Below, in pieces: positions 1 through 8,726 of a stretch of 64,000 nt of DNA; the first letter of the stretch is position 1, and every line of letters begins with the position of its first letter. Under the pieces are notes generated by a model. That model was not told the DNA's origin, did no database searches, and was given only the letters and a program-made list of their open reading frames with translations. The stretch is taken from contig JAFYZU010000053.1 of assembly GCA_017548565.1 (NCBI GenBank), forward strand, positions 1 to 64,000, written 5' to 3'. The DNA comes from Treponema sp. Its GTDB lineage: Bacteria > Spirochaetota > Spirochaetia > Treponematales > Treponemataceae. The position numbers were made by a program, and so were the translations under genes.

Positions 1-1
1 G

Positions 2-457
2 GAATATTTTGAACAGATTGAAGCATGGGTTAGTGTTAGTTCTGACGGAAGAGATCCTTTTGAAGACTGTTACAACGGCGGAAAGAATGAAGTATTGAAT
101 CATGTAGAAAGCTGGGGCTATTTTTACGGTTTTTATTTGAACTACAGGTATTACAGTGAGCTGGTAGAAAAATCGGATAATAATGAGAAATATGAACGTT
201 TAAGAAATGATTATGAAGATTGTTTACAGGAGTTATGGACGTATAATAATGACTTTCCTGAAAAATTTTACTCTGAAGCATATTATGATTTATTGACAAA
301 TTATAATTATTCTATCAGTCAGATTTTCGCTCCATATAGAAAATCAGAAGTAGTTAGTCTGTATACCTGGAAGAAAGAATTTTATAAACAGAATTCAATT
401 TCTGATGAAGAACAAAATGTGATAAATGAATTATTTGAAGATGCAAGGAGCAGATAA
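2..457 (+). CDS. Hypothetical protein, 5' end outside the window
   Basis: The frame is open from the window edge (first codons read EYFEQIEAWV), so this is the C-terminal part of a longer gene; the internal TTG at 95 is not needed as a start. The visible part is about 151 residues, rich in Tyr, Glu, Asp and Asn, with no signal peptide or membrane segment in view. I do not recognise the family. The stop overlaps the ATG of the next gene (TAATG), so the two are probably translated together. Confidence 0.6.
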   Translation, partial: EYFEQIEAWVSVSSDGRDPFEDCYNGGKNEVLNHVESWGYFYGFYLNYRYYSELVEKSDNNEKYERLRNDYEDCLQELWTYNNDFPEKFYSEAYYDLLTNYNYSISQIFAPYRKSEVVSLYTWKKEFYKQNSISDEEQNVINELFEDARSR

Positions 458-903
458 TGGAAAAAACTTTTAGAATAATGATAATAGGTTTTATTGCTTT
501 TCTATTTTTATCATGTCCGGGTATTGGGTATTATCCTTTTGGTTCTAGAATTCATATAGAATCAGAAATCAGTGATGAAACAGTAAAAGCCGATGATGAA
601 ATAAATATTAAGGTAAAGCTTTCTGATGGACCGGTAAATGTTTTATATTATAATCTTCCAGAAGGGTATCAATATATTGATTGTGAGCGTAAAGATGAAT
701 TTATATTAACAGAAGATAAAAGAATAGATTATAGCATTCCTAGAGGGTATGAAAATACAACATTAACTATTCTCAGAGGTTATGATGATGCTATAGATTA
801 TAAAACAGAGGTTTCTTTTTCGTATCAGGAACCAGGTGAATATAAGGTTTTGATAAGATGCCTTAGGTTTTATAAAGAATATATTATTACTGTTACAGAG
901 TAA
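457..903 (+). CDS. Putative small lipoprotein
   Basis: 148 residues. The N-terminus is a lysine, a hydrophobic stretch and then FLFLSC at about residue 20, which fits a spirochaetal lipobox. The mature part is probably a single beta-rich domain: it alternates short charged and aromatic segments and ends with YIITVTE, reminiscent of an Ig-like or C2-like sandwich, but no family can be named. Translation is coupled to the upstream gene through TAATG. Function unknown; a cell-envelope location is likely. Confidence 0.6.
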   Translation: MEKTFRIMIIGFIAFLFLSCPGIGYYPFGSRIHIESEISDETVKADDEINIKVKLSDGPVNVLYYNLPEGYQYIDCERKDEFILTEDKRIDYSIPRGYENTTLTILRGYDDAIDYKTEVSFSYQEPGEYKVLIRCLRFYKEYIITVTE

Positions 904-965
904 GAAGCAGGAACTTTTGATATTTTTAATAGAATTTTTTCTTTATTTCATATATTATTAAAAGG

Positions 966-1532
966 ATGAAATCGGTACTGAATATTATAATTATATTCTT
1001 TTTCCTCACATTTGTTTCCTGCTCTGTAAAGATGGATAAAGCATCTGAAGCAGAAACTAAAAATCCTGAATTTGTTTTTAACAATACGGTACTTTCTCAA
1101 TATGAAAATAAGAAAAAAACAGCCATAATAACTTCAAAAATTATCGAGCAGTATAAGAATTCAGATATTTCGTATGTTGAAGATGTTTATTTTGAAACTT
1201 ATAAAAACGGCAACATAGATACAAAGGGATCGTGCGGATATCTGATTGCAGATACAAAGCAGGATTCCTATGAGCTTTATGATAAAATCAATATTTACAG
1301 CGAAGAACAGAAGGCATCTTTTGGTGCCAATTATCTTAAGTATAATTCTAAAACCGAGCAGCTTACCGGAAGCAGAACAGACAATGTTCATATAGAAAAG
1401 GATGGAATTGTAATTTATGGCAGTGGATTTGCGGCAAGCGGAGTAACCGGAGAATATTCTTTTTCGGGAACGGTTTCCGGTGAAATAGAAACAGATTCTG
1501 ATAAAGCTTCAACGGAGAGTGATAATCAATGA
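966..1532 (+). CDS. lptC: LptC-like envelope lipid transport protein (lipoprotein)
   Basis: 188 residues. A hydrophobic leader ends in FVSCS (Cys about 20), so it is lipidated rather than carrying the plain TM anchor of Escherichia coli LptC. The rest is a run of beta-strands of the LptC jelly-roll type, with repeated NGNIDTKG- and GIVIYGSGF-like turns. LptC links the inner-membrane ABC transporter to LptA in periplasmic lipid transfer. The assignment rests mainly on gene order (lptC-lptA-lptB with 4-nt overlaps) and size. An AAAAGG sits directly before the ATG, and a TATTAT at 953-958 could be a -10 seven bases upstream. Confidence 0.72.
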   Translation: MKSVLNIIIIFFFLTFVSCSVKMDKASEAETKNPEFVFNNTVLSQYENKKKTAIITSKIIEQYKNSDISYVEDVYFETYKNGNIDTKGSCGYLIADTKQDSYELYDKINIYSEEQKASFGANYLKYNSKTEQLTGSRTDNVHIEKDGIVIYGSGFAASGVTGEYSFSGTVSGEIETDSDKASTESDNQ

Positions 1533-2218
1533 AAAAACTGATTCTTCTGATATTTTCTGTCTTTCTTTTTTCAGGTTCTGTTAATGCTGAAAAAATATTC
1601 TTTTCTGCGGGAAAGATGAGTGGTCAGTCAGGTAAAAAATCATCAAAGACTGTGTTAAGCGGCAACGCATTCATAAAGACAGACTCAATGGAAATATCTG
1701 CAGATTCTATTGAGCTTTCAGGGGAAGATTATAAAATCATAGTTGCAAAAGGAAATGTTTCGGGTAAAAATCTTGAATCAAAAATGGATTTTACCTGCGA
1801 ACAGCTTGATTACAACAGGGATACAAAGCTTGCCGTATTAAAAGGAAGCGTTTCATTGACAGATCTTGAAAATGACGTTAAGGCAAATGCTCAGATTATT
1901 GAATATGATCAGAATTCAGAAATTGCCGTGCTTCAGATTCAGATAAAAATGATTCAGAAAGATAATATCTGTACCGGTGCCTATGCAGTTTATAAAAAAG
2001 GTCCGCAGATGCTTGAAATTTCTGGCAATGCAGAAGTTAAGCAGGGCGAAGATACTTTCCGTGCTCAGCAGATTACTCTTAACATGAAAACTCAGGATAT
2101 TACCTTGAGCGGTAATGTAAAGGGAGCTGTAAAGGCAGAAAATAAACAGGAAGAAGACAAGCCGGAAGAAAATAGACAGGAAGAAAATCAGAATCCGGAA
2201 GAAGAGGCAAAACAATGA
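1529..2218 (+). CDS. lptA: LptA/OstA-like periplasmic bridge protein
   Basis: 229 residues. Signal peptide at 1-20 (ending SGSVNA), then two or three OstA-type beta repeats such as [20 protein letters not shown] and [15 protein letters not shown], and a last unit ending [11 protein letters not shown]. The final 30 residues are a Glu/Lys/Gln/Asn low-complexity tail, probably disordered. LptA family proteins polymerise their jelly-rolls into a bridge from inner to outer membrane. It overlaps lptC upstream (ATGA) and lptB downstream (ATGA). The acidic tail is unusual for LptA. Confidence 0.82.
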   Translation: MKKLILLIFSVFLFSGSVNAEKIFFSAGKMSGQSGKKSSKTVLSGNAFIKTDSMEISADSIELSGEDYKIIVAKGNVSGKNLESKMDFTCEQLDYNRDTKLAVLKGSVSLTDLENDVKANAQIIEYDQNSEIAVLQIQIKMIQKDNICTGAYAVYKKGPQMLEISGNAEVKQGEDTFRAQQITLNMKTQDITLSGNVKGAVKAENKQEEDKPEENRQEENQNPEEEAKQ

Positions 2219-2952
2219 TTTCAGCACGTGATGAATTATATGTTTCAAGCTTATATAAATCGTTCGGCAAAAAAGATGTCGTAAAGGGCGTTGATTTCAG
2301 AATGCAGACAGGCGAAGTTCTTGGACTTCTTGGACCGAATGGAGCCGGTAAAACAACAACTTTTTATATGGTAGTTGGTTTTTATAAGCCTACAGCCGGA
2401 GATGTTTTCCTTAATCATGAACGTATTACTGATTTACCTATGTATAAACGTGCCAGGATGGGAATTTCGTATCTTCCGCAGGAACCTTCTGTTTTCAAGA
2501 AATTTACGGTAGAAGAAAATATCTGGTCTGTTCTTGAAACACGTAAGGATTTATCAAAAGATGAAAAAAAACGACGTCTTGAATCACTTATCGAGGAATT
2601 TTCAATAGGACGCATAAGAAAACAGAAAGCGTATACTTTATCTGGAGGTGAGCGTCGCCGTACGGAAATTGCCCGTTCACTTGCGATTGAACCGAAATTT
2701 CTTCTTCTTGATGAACCGTTCGCCGGTATAGATCCGATTGCTGTTGCAGATATTAAAAGTGTAATTAAGCTTCTTGCAGCACGTGGAATCGGGATTCTTA
2801 TTACAGATCATAATGTCCGCGATACTCTTGAGATTACCGACCGCGCCATCATCATCAATACAGGAACTATCATGCTTCAGGGAACGAAGGAAGAAATTAT
2901 CAATAACGAGCTTGCAAAAGAAATCTATCTCGGAAAAAATTTCAGCATGTAG
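2215..2952 (+). CDS. lptB: LptB-like ABC transporter ATP-binding protein
   Basis: 245 residues, the normal LptB (YhbG) size. Walker [10 protein letters not shown] near residue 42, Q-loop LPQEPSVF, signature [16 protein letters not shown], Walker [14 protein letters not shown] and switch His in ITDHNVRDT are all present, with the LptB-type ERRR signature. It should power lipid extraction from the inner membrane through LptF/G-type permeases, which are not in this operon. It is the last gene of lptCAB and converges on the GH5 gene with only 2 nt between the stops and no visible terminator. Confidence 0.9.
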   Translation: MISARDELYVSSLYKSFGKKDVVKGVDFRMQTGEVLGLLGPNGAGKTTTFYMVVGFYKPTAGDVFLNHERITDLPMYKRARMGISYLPQEPSVFKKFTVEENIWSVLETRKDLSKDEKKRRLESLIEEFSIGRIRKQKAYTLSGGERRRTEIARSLAIEPKFLLLDEPFAGIDPIAVADIKSVIKLLAARGIGILITDHNVRDTLEITDRAIIINTGTIMLQGTKEEIINNELAKEIYLGKNFSM

Positions 2953-2954
2953 AA

Positions 2955-4790
2955 TCAGTCCGCAGACATCCTGTCTATCATAAGCTGAACAAAATCCGGT
3001 TCATAAAATTTTTTGTTGATTCTGTCGATTTCTGCCATTGAATCTTCTTTACTGCCGCAATCCCACCAGATTACAGACATGCCGTATTTTCTTGCGGTGC
3101 TGCATAGGAAGCTTATCCATTTTTTTCTTTCTTCCAATGAGTCTGGAAGTTTATTCGCACCGGTTTCTCCTATTACTACAGGGATCCCTTTTTTAACATA
3201 ATAATCATTTAAAAGCGAAAGGGTACATGATATTTCTTCCTGCTGATGATTTTTGAATTCTATATGATCCTCATCAAAGCCGGGATATTTGTGAATTGTA
3301 AGGATAAGTTTATCTGAAGCAGAATCCTGAGGCATTTTAAATAAACCGGGAGAAAAAATACCGCCTTCTTCATCTTCTGTTTCAGGAAGAACTGACTGAG
3401 AACCTGTACAAAGTCCCGGAATCATGACAAAACGCTTTGAATTATTGCCGCCTGTTGCACGGATTGCATCCAGACAAACCTGATTATATTCATTCAGTAC
3501 ATTGTATTCTTTCAGGCATTCAGGACACTTTCTGTTGTCGCACCAGTATCCGCCGATTGTTCCATCTGATTTATAATATGCGAGCTTTAATCCCGGCTGC
3601 CATTCATGATTTTTCTGAGCTTTTATTTCTGGATGATAGTCACGTGTATTTCTAGGTTCATTCATCGTTTCAAAAATTAAATGTTCATCATATCCATTGT
3701 TAAATGCTGTTGCAATTTGAGTCCAGATTGCCTTTAAAAATGCTTTTGATTCTTTCTGATCCTGTTTGTTTGAGCTTACAATGTAACCGTCGGCATAAGT
3801 GAGGGGATAAGGCATCCTTCGTTTTTCATAATTTCCATTTTCCTGCATTCGGGTTTCGTGGGTACCATGCACTGAATGATGTTCGTTTAATATAACATAA
3901 TAGCCTTTGTTAATAGCCATATCTACTACACTTTTTACGCGCATCATCCAGTCAGGATCTATTGTATATTTATCATCAATAATGTGATTAAACCAGGTGA
4001 CAGGAATGCGTATCGTTTTGTAACCGCTGTCATAAGGAAAATCTATAAGCTCCCGGGTAGTTTCTACATCGCACCAGTGAAATTCAGATTCAAGTCCACA
4101 TTTGTAATACTCTTCTTCCCAATGAAAGGAATGGGCATCAAATGTATTTCCCAGATTCCATCCGAGCTTCATGTTTTTTACAAGCTCTATTGCTGAAAGT
4201 GAATCATTGAAAGCAGACATCCCGCTATCTATAACCGGTGGCGGTATAATTTTATTCTGCGTAAAACAGAGTTTATTTATTTTATATGATACAGGATTAT
4301 CAGTGATGCACCAGATTAAAATCTGTTTAATGCTTTTTTTCTTTTTGCCGTTAAGTCTGAAAAAAAGTCTGGTTCTTTTTCTTTCACAAAGGATATTTTC
4401 TTTTGAATTATCTGAATAAATGCACTGAAGTCGGAATTCAAGGTTTTTTTCAGGTGCAGAAGGATTGGGTTCATAATCAAATCTTATATAGCGGTAATTT
4501 GACGCGTCAAAATCATTAAAATATAAAACGGCAGCCTTCCATTTAACATTGAGATTTAAAATATTTGAAGAGGGATCATAATTTCCACATGGAATGTGAG
4601 AGCCTGTTTCTGTATCCCAGAATTTTATGTCAGAAAAATCAAAATTATAATCTTCAAGAATCTTTGAAACTTTATCTTCAGGCATTGCAAAAGGTTTTAT
4701 ATTCAAATTGCCGGAAAGAACAGAAGTTCTGCAGCCGGAAAAAATAACCTGAATGATACAGATAGCTGTTATTATGGCTTTGTTCTTCAT
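2955..4790 (-). CDS. GH5-family endoglucanase, lipoprotein
   Basis: Secreted cellulase-type glycoside hydrolase, 611 residues from the ATG at 4790. That start has AGGAG 7 nt upstream and lies downstream of a promoter; an earlier in-frame start at 4826 would lie upstream of the -10 and is rejected. The lipobox IFSGC puts the acyl-Cys at residue 20. Residues about 35-180 look like a beta-sandwich (carbohydrate-binding-like) module. The catalytic domain starts at KLGWNLGNTFD; acid/base Glu is in TMNEPR (about 378) and nucleophile Glu in VVIGETG (about 542). IRIPVTW and NEHH are also GH5 landmarks. A CX4CX2C insert (near 417-425) sits between the catalytic Glu residues. Surface anchoring suggests beta-glucan breakdown at the cell surface. 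Confidence 0.88.
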   Translation of the reverse strand: MKNKAIITAICIIQVIFSGCRTSVLSGNLNIKPFAMPEDKVSKILEDYNFDFSDIKFWDTETGSHIPCGNYDPSSNILNLNVKWKAAVLYFNDFDASNYRYIRFDYEPNPSAPEKNLEFRLQCIYSDNSKENILCERKRTRLFFRLNGKKKKSIKQILIWCITDNPVSYKINKLCFTQNKIIPPPVIDSGMSAFNDSLSAIELVKNMKLGWNLGNTFDAHSFHWEEEYYKCGLESEFHWCDVETTRELIDFPYDSGYKTIRIPVTWFNHIIDDKYTIDPDWMMRVKSVVDMAINKGYYVILNEHHSVHGTHETRMQENGNYEKRRMPYPLTYADGYIVSSNKQDQKESKAFLKAIWTQIATAFNNGYDEHLIFETMNEPRNTRDYHPEIKAQKNHEWQPGLKLAYYKSDGTIGGYWCDNRKCPECLKEYNVLNEYNQVCLDAIRATGGNNSKRFVMIPGLCTGSQSVLPETEDEEGGIFSPGLFKMPQDSASDKLILTIHKYPGFDEDHIEFKNHQQEEISCTLSLLNDYYVKKGIPVVIGETGANKLPDSLEERKKWISFLCSTARKYGMSVIWWDCGSKEDSMAEIDRINKKFYEPDFVQLMIDRMSAD

Positions 4791-4813
4791 AACGTTTTCT
4801 CCTGTTATAATTA

Positions 4814-4842
4814 ATTGTACTATCACACGGGGCCTTTTGCAA
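4814..4842 (-). promoter_or_regulatory. Promoter of the GH5 gene
   Basis: On the minus strand TTGCAA (4837-4842) and TACAAT (4814-4819) are 17 bp apart. Transcription would start near 4807, giving a leader of about 17 nt that contains the AGGAG of the GH5 gene. Confidence 0.65.
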
Positions 4843-4893
4843 TTTTTTAATCTGCAGATTTTAAAAAAATGTTTCTATAAACAAGATTTTTAT

Positions 4894-4922
4894 TTGACAT
4901 ATAACTTTTCTTGCGTTACAAT
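4894..4922 (+). promoter_or_regulatory. Sigma-70-type promoter of rny
   Basis: TTGACA (4894-4899), 17 bp, TACAAT (4917-4922): a near-consensus promoter. The predicted start near 4929 leaves a leader of about 36 nt with AGGAG 8 nt before the ATG at 4965. Confidence 0.8.
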
Positions 4923-4964
4923 TTACGTGAACTATTCTAAACTTTTAAAATAGGAGTGAACTAT

Positions 4965-6497
4965 ATGCCAAATTGGGTTTGGTTTATAATTCTCCCTGTT
5001 GTTGGAATTGTTCTTGGATGGATTATTCGCTGGCTTTATGCCAGATTTCAATTATCTGCTTCAGAGCAGAAGGCAGAACGTGTAAAACAGGATGCTATAC
5101 GAGAAGCTGAAGCACAGAAAAAAGAAATTTTGTTAAATGCAAAAGATGAGCTCATTCGGGAAAGAAATCAGCAGGAAAGGGAGAATCGGGAACGCCGTGC
5201 TGAAGTTCAGCGTTACGAGGCTAGAGTAAACAAAAAAGAAGAACTGCTTGACCAGAAGGCAGCAGAGTTTGAAAAGAGTGAGAAGGAACTTGCAGAAACT
5301 AAAGCTGCAATGTTAAAACGAGAAGAAGCGCTTTCTAAACAGGAAGAACTGTACAGAACTGAGCTTGAAAAAATTTCAGGTTTGTCTGCGCAGGAAGCAA
5401 AAGATCTTATTATCAAAAATCTTGAGAATGAAGCAAGACATGACGCTCAGGCAATGATTAATAAGATTGAACAGGAAGCACAGCTCACTGCAGAGAAAAA
5501 AGCAAAGGACATTCTGATTACTACTATTCAGAGAATTGCTCCTGAAACAACGAGTGACATTACCGTTACTACTGTTTCTTTACCGAGCGATGAAATGAAG
5601 GGTAGGATTATCGGTCGTGAAGGAAGAAACATCAGGGCATTGGAAACATTAACCGGTGTTGACATCATCATTGACGATACTCCGGAAGCAGTTGTTATTT
5701 CATGCTTTGATCCTGTAAGAAAAGAAATTGCAAAAGAATCACTTGAACGTCTTATTTCTGACGGTCGTATTCATCCTGCAAGAATCGAAGAAATTGTTCA
5801 GAAGGTTACTCACGAGGTACAGAACAAGATTTACGAAGAGGGTGAAAAGGCTCTGTTTGATCTTGGTATTCACAACATGAATACAGACGGTATACGTGCT
5901 CTTGGAAGACTTTATTTCAGGACAAGCTATGGTCAGAACGTTCTTACACATTCGAAGGAAGTTGCAATGGCTGCAAGCATGATTGCCGCAGAAATTGGAG
6001 CAGACAGAGAGCTTGCTAAACGTGCCGCAATTTTACACGATATCGGTAAGGGTGCAGAAAACGACAGTGATCAGAACCACGCAGAAGTAGGCGCAGAAAT
6101 GGCACGAAAGATGGGTGAGGATGCAAGAATCGTAAATGCAATCGGTGCCCATCATAACGATATTGAAGCAGCTAGTATTGAAGCAGTTATAGTACAGATT
6201 GCAGATGCAATTTCAGCTGCAAGACCAGGTGCACGTCGTGAAACAATCGATAATTATGTAAAACGTCTTGAAAACCTTGAAGCAATTGCAGAAGGCTTTA
6301 ACGGAGTTGAAAAAGCATATGCAATTCAGGCCGGACGTGAGCTTCGAATTCTTGTTAATAATGAAAAGATTGCAGATGTTGAAGTTAAGGAGCTTGCAAG
6401 AAGCATTGCAAAGCAGATTGAAAATGATCTTCGATATCCTGGCCGAATACGTCTTACAATGATCAGGGAAACAAGAATCGTTGATTATGCACGATAA
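4965..6497 (+). CDS. rny: Ribonuclease Y
   Basis: Membrane-anchored endoribonuclease that starts decay of many mRNAs. About 510 residues from the ATG at 4965; the in-frame GTG at 4956 is rejected because it overlaps the Shine-Dalgarno. Order: TM segment (about 1-23), long Glu/Lys/Arg-rich coiled coil (about 25-190), KH domain (IIGREGRNIRALE), HD domain with HDIGKG and AHHNDIE, C-terminal domain ending RIRLTMIRETRIVDYAR. This is standard RNase Y length and layout. Monocistronic: own promoter and a strong terminator directly behind. Confidence 0.96.
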   Translation: MPNWVWFIILPVVGIVLGWIIRWLYARFQLSASEQKAERVKQDAIREAEAQKKEILLNAKDELIRERNQQERENRERRAEVQRYEARVNKKEELLDQKAAEFEKSEKELAETKAAMLKREEALSKQEELYRTELEKISGLSAQEAKDLIIKNLENEARHDAQAMINKIEQEAQLTAEKKAKDILITTIQRIAPETTSDITVTTVSLPSDEMKGRIIGREGRNIRALETLTGVDIIIDDTPEAVVISCFDPVRKEIAKESLERLISDGRIHPARIEEIVQKVTHEVQNKIYEEGEKALFDLGIHNMNTDGIRALGRLYFRTSYGQNVLTHSKEVAMAASMIAAEIGADRELAKRAAILHDIGKGAENDSDQNHAEVGAEMARKMGEDARIVNAIGAHHNDIEAASIEAVIVQIADAISAARPGARRETIDNYVKRLENLEAIAEGFNGVEKAYAIQAGRELRILVNNEKIADVEVKELARSIAKQIENDLRYPGRIRLTMIRETRIVDYAR

Positions 6498-6515
6498 AAA
6501 AATCCTGATATAACT

Positions 6516-6550
6516 AAAAATGACCACTCGTGAGGGTGGTCATTTTTTTT
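6516..6550 (+). terminator. Rho-independent terminator of rny
   Basis: Nine-pair stem TGACCACTC / GGGTGGTCA (one G-T pair) with loop GTGA, followed by a run of eight T. Confidence 0.9.
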
Positions 6551-6552
6551 GT

Positions 6553-6593
6553 TAAAAAAAAGTTCCATTCAAACATAAAGAATGAATGGAACC
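6553..6593 (-). terminator. Terminator for the minus-strand membrane protein gene
   Basis: Ten-pair stem GTTCCATTCA / TGAATGGAAC (6562-6571 and 6583-6592) followed on the minus strand by eight T. It stands back to back with the rny terminator and separates convergent units. Confidence 0.82.
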
Positions 6594-6620
6594 CTGCTTA
6601 TATTTAATCTTTCTGATTTA

Positions 6621-7025
6621 TCAGTCGTTGAGATTCAATAAAGCGCCGATGAGCAATACATGCTGTGCAAGCTGTAAAAGCCATGCTAAGAAATTAGGTT
6701 TAGCAATGCCACCAACAAAATCAAATAAAAGAATTGCAATAAGCCAGATGATTATTACAATTAAATTAAGGATGTTGTCGAATTTTCCGAATCTGTCGCC
6801 TACAAAAAGCTCAAGAATTAAGAAAACACCTGCAACAAGTTCAATAACACCATAAACTACTCTTATAATCTGTAAGAGAGTATTGTTCTTGATAAGATTG
6901 TTGAATGCCTGAGCACCGAAATCTCCGCCGCCTGTAAATGCACCAATTCCAGCTACGATAAGAACTGCTCCTAATGCAATCTGCAGAAGAAGTTTTCCCA
7001 AAGATGCTGATGATTTTTTAGCCAT
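6621..7025 (-). CDS. Small integral membrane protein
   Basis: 134 residues from the ATG at 7025, which has GGAGGA just upstream; a longer frame to 7118 lacks that support. Four hydrophobic segments (about 12-30, 50-70, 78-98, 105-125) with GAVLIVAGIGAF and LVAGVFLILELFVG, a layout seen in DoxX-like or DUF4383-like four-helix membrane proteins, but I cannot name the family. It is the last gene of a minus-strand group and has its own terminator. Confidence 0.7.
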   Translation of the reverse strand: MAKKSSASLGKLLLQIALGAVLIVAGIGAFTGGGDFGAQAFNNLIKNNTLLQIIRVVYGVIELVAGVFLILELFVGDRFGKFDNILNLIVIIIWLIAILLFDFVGGIAKPNFLAWLLQLAQHVLLIGALLNLND

Positions 7026-7083
7026 ATTTTCCTCCTGAAAAAAATATGTAAGTAAATTTATATTTTGCACATTGTGCGAAATA

Positions 7084-7536
7084 TCACTGGTAAATAACCT
7101 TAAATTCCTGAAAAACAAGATTCATGTCAGGTACAAAATCAAAGCCTGTAATATGACCTTCTTCTTCAATATATTCTCTTTGTTTCTGTCTCCATTCTTC
7201 AAGGTTCTGGTCTTCACCTTCTTTTGAAGCCATTTCCCATGTAACTTCATTATAAGGCACAATCTGCACATTGGCAAATTCTATTATGCATTTCGGATGA
7301 TTATTTTTATCAACAACAATATAAAGCTCATCGTCAACAGGAAGAGGCTCCTGATTTATTGAAAAATATGCAAAGGGTGTAAAGATTGCAGTTTTTTTCC
7401 GGCATAAAACAAGAGTCAGAAGCTCATCGTTTATAAAGCCTTTTGAATCAAAGCATAAATCACCTGCACATCGTTCTTCATCATCTCGTCCGCATGCTTT
7501 CAGGAATTTAAACCAATAATCATCGAGCTCAGACAT
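7084..7536 (-). CDS. ASCH domain protein
   Basis: 150 residues. It opens with LDDYWFKFLKACGRDDEERCAGDL and contains KTAIFTPFAYFSINQEPLPVDDELYIVVD followed by PKCIIEFANVQIVPYNEVTWEMASKEGED, which is the ASCH (YhfF/DUF437) layout: a PUA-like beta-barrel with a conserved GE.D region. ASCH domains are thought to bind RNA or act on nucleosides (YqfB of E. coli is an amidohydrolase). The substrate here is unknown. It lies 8 nt downstream of a small membrane protein gene, probably in one operon. Confidence 0.78.
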   Translation of the reverse strand: MSELDDYWFKFLKACGRDDEERCAGDLCFDSKGFINDELLTLVLCRKKTAIFTPFAYFSINQEPLPVDDELYIVVDKNNHPKCIIEFANVQIVPYNEVTWEMASKEGEDQNLEEWRQKQREYIEEEGHITGFDFVPDMNLVFQEFKVIYQ

Positions 7537-7544
7537 AAAATCTC

Positions 7545-7829
7545 CTATTTTTTAAGAAGCCTGCAGATAAATGCACAGATAAAACAAAGTGATGTAAGCA
7601 ACGTAAAAATTAGAGTTAATAGAGGGATTCCGAAAAGTGTCGCAGAAATATGAATCAGTCCTGTTTCGCACAAAAGGTTGAAAATCAGCTCGAGGTATGA
7701 AACAAGAATTCCTGCAATTATAAACATCCAGGAAGCGGCGCGTGTTTTCGACATTATGAGGATTGCAAGAAATGCCGTAATTCCTCCAAGAATGATTTTT
7801 ATGATGAATAGTAAAATCTGTGGATTCAT
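7545..7829 (-). CDS. Small hydrophobic membrane protein
   Basis: 94 residues, almost entirely three hydrophobic helices (about 5-25, 32-52, 64-90). Ends in RLLKK, so the C-terminus is probably cytoplasmic. A GGAGACAAAAT start context is visible. No family recognised; it sits between two genes of unknown or RNA-related function on the same strand. Confidence 0.6.
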   Translation of the reverse strand: MNPQILLFIIKIILGGITAFLAILIMSKTRAASWMFIIAGILVSYLELIFNLLCETGLIHISATLFGIPLLTLIFTLLTSLCFICAFICRLLKK

Positions 7830-7839
7830 ATTTTGTCTC

Positions 7840-8613
7840 CTATATTTTAAATGGATTGTTTTTTAGTTTTGTAAACACACCTTTATCGGCTCCAAAAGGA
7901 ATAATGGATGGTTTGTTATAGTCAGGGTTTATTATGATTTCACAATCAAGACAATGCTTTACAAAATCATCGTACTTTTTTTCATCTATTTTCGGATAAA
8001 GGTAAGGTCCTTTGCGCGTAAAATATTTTGTAAGGACTGTGTCGTAAATAAACCAGTCTTTTTCCTGTCGTTCCTGCAGTGATTTTATAAGATTGTAAAT
8101 TGAACGGGCAATTGCATTTTCCAAAGCGAAAGGGAGCTTTATTGAACTGATGTCATCTGTTTTTTCTGTAACTGCGGCAATATAAATTGTATCGGTCCAT
8201 GGAAAGGGAGGGGCGATGATTACGCATTTAACTGCGGACCAGTCAATGTTGTCCTGATTCCATGGTCTATAAATTGCTGTGTTTTCCGGTGAGATTTTCA
8301 GACATTCCTTGAGCGCGTCTGATTTATTTGAAAAATAATAAATGTTACGGTCTGAGTTTAACAGAAGATTAACTGCCTTGTTTATCCTTGGTTTGTCTTC
8401 TGTTATAAAGCTTCCTGTTAATCCTTTAGAGAGCGTGTTCTTAAGGTAAGTTGAAGCTTCGTTTCCACGCCATCCTAAAATTGCACGTCCGTTTTCCTGA
8501 AATAAATCGGTAAGCCTTATTTCTTTTTTTGTATATAAAAAGCATTCGCGTGCACGTGTAACAGGACCATATCTTTTATATATTTCGTTTGCAAGAATAG
8601 TAACATTCATCAT
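7840..8613 (-). CDS. Uncharacterised protein, possible remnant aminotransferase fold
   Basis: About 257 residues from 8613 (or 256 from the adjacent ATG at 8610). The first 50 residues, YKRYGPVTRARECFLYTKK then LTDLFQENGRAILGWRG, resemble the N-terminal segment of fold-type I aminotransferases, but the protein is far too short for such an enzyme and no PLP lysine region can be recognised. No signal peptide or TM segment. No Shine-Dalgarno; TATAAT (8618-8623, minus strand) lies 7 nt before the 8610 ATG, so the mRNA could be leaderless. Function unknown. Confidence 0.6.
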   Translation of the reverse strand: MMNVTILANEIYKRYGPVTRARECFLYTKKEIRLTDLFQENGRAILGWRGNEASTYLKNTLSKGLTGSFITEDKPRINKAVNLLLNSDRNIYYFSNKSDALKECLKISPENTAIYRPWNQDNIDWSAVKCVIIAPPFPWTDTIYIAAVTEKTDDISSIKLPFALENAIARSIYNLIKSLQERQEKDWFIYDTVLTKYFTRKGPYLYPKIDEKKYDDFVKHCLDCEIIINPDYNKPSIIPFGADKGVFTKLKNNPFKI

Positions 8614-8661
8614 GAAAATTATATCAGAAAAAATGTAAAAGATATAGATATAATGCGAGGA

Positions 8662-8696
8662 CAAAAAAAGACGGCTGTTTTTTACGACAGCCGTCA
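8662..8696 (-). terminator. Terminator of the sugar ABC transporter operon
   Basis: Stem GACGGCTGT / ACAGCCGTC (8670-8678 and 8687-8695) followed on the minus strand by seven T. It closes the transporter operon just upstream of the next minus-strand gene. Confidence 0.85.
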
Positions 8697-8726
8697 GGAG
8701 GTTTTCGATGAATTAGTTATATGTCT

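Noticed and set aside
2955-4826. Longer start (4826) for the GH5 gene
   Set aside because: It lies upstream of the -10 box (4814-4819) and adds 12 residues before a clean lipoprotein signal; the 4790 ATG has a good ribosome site.
7840-8613. Functional aminotransferase
   Set aside because: Only the first 50 residues look similar; length and the missing PLP lysine region argue against it.
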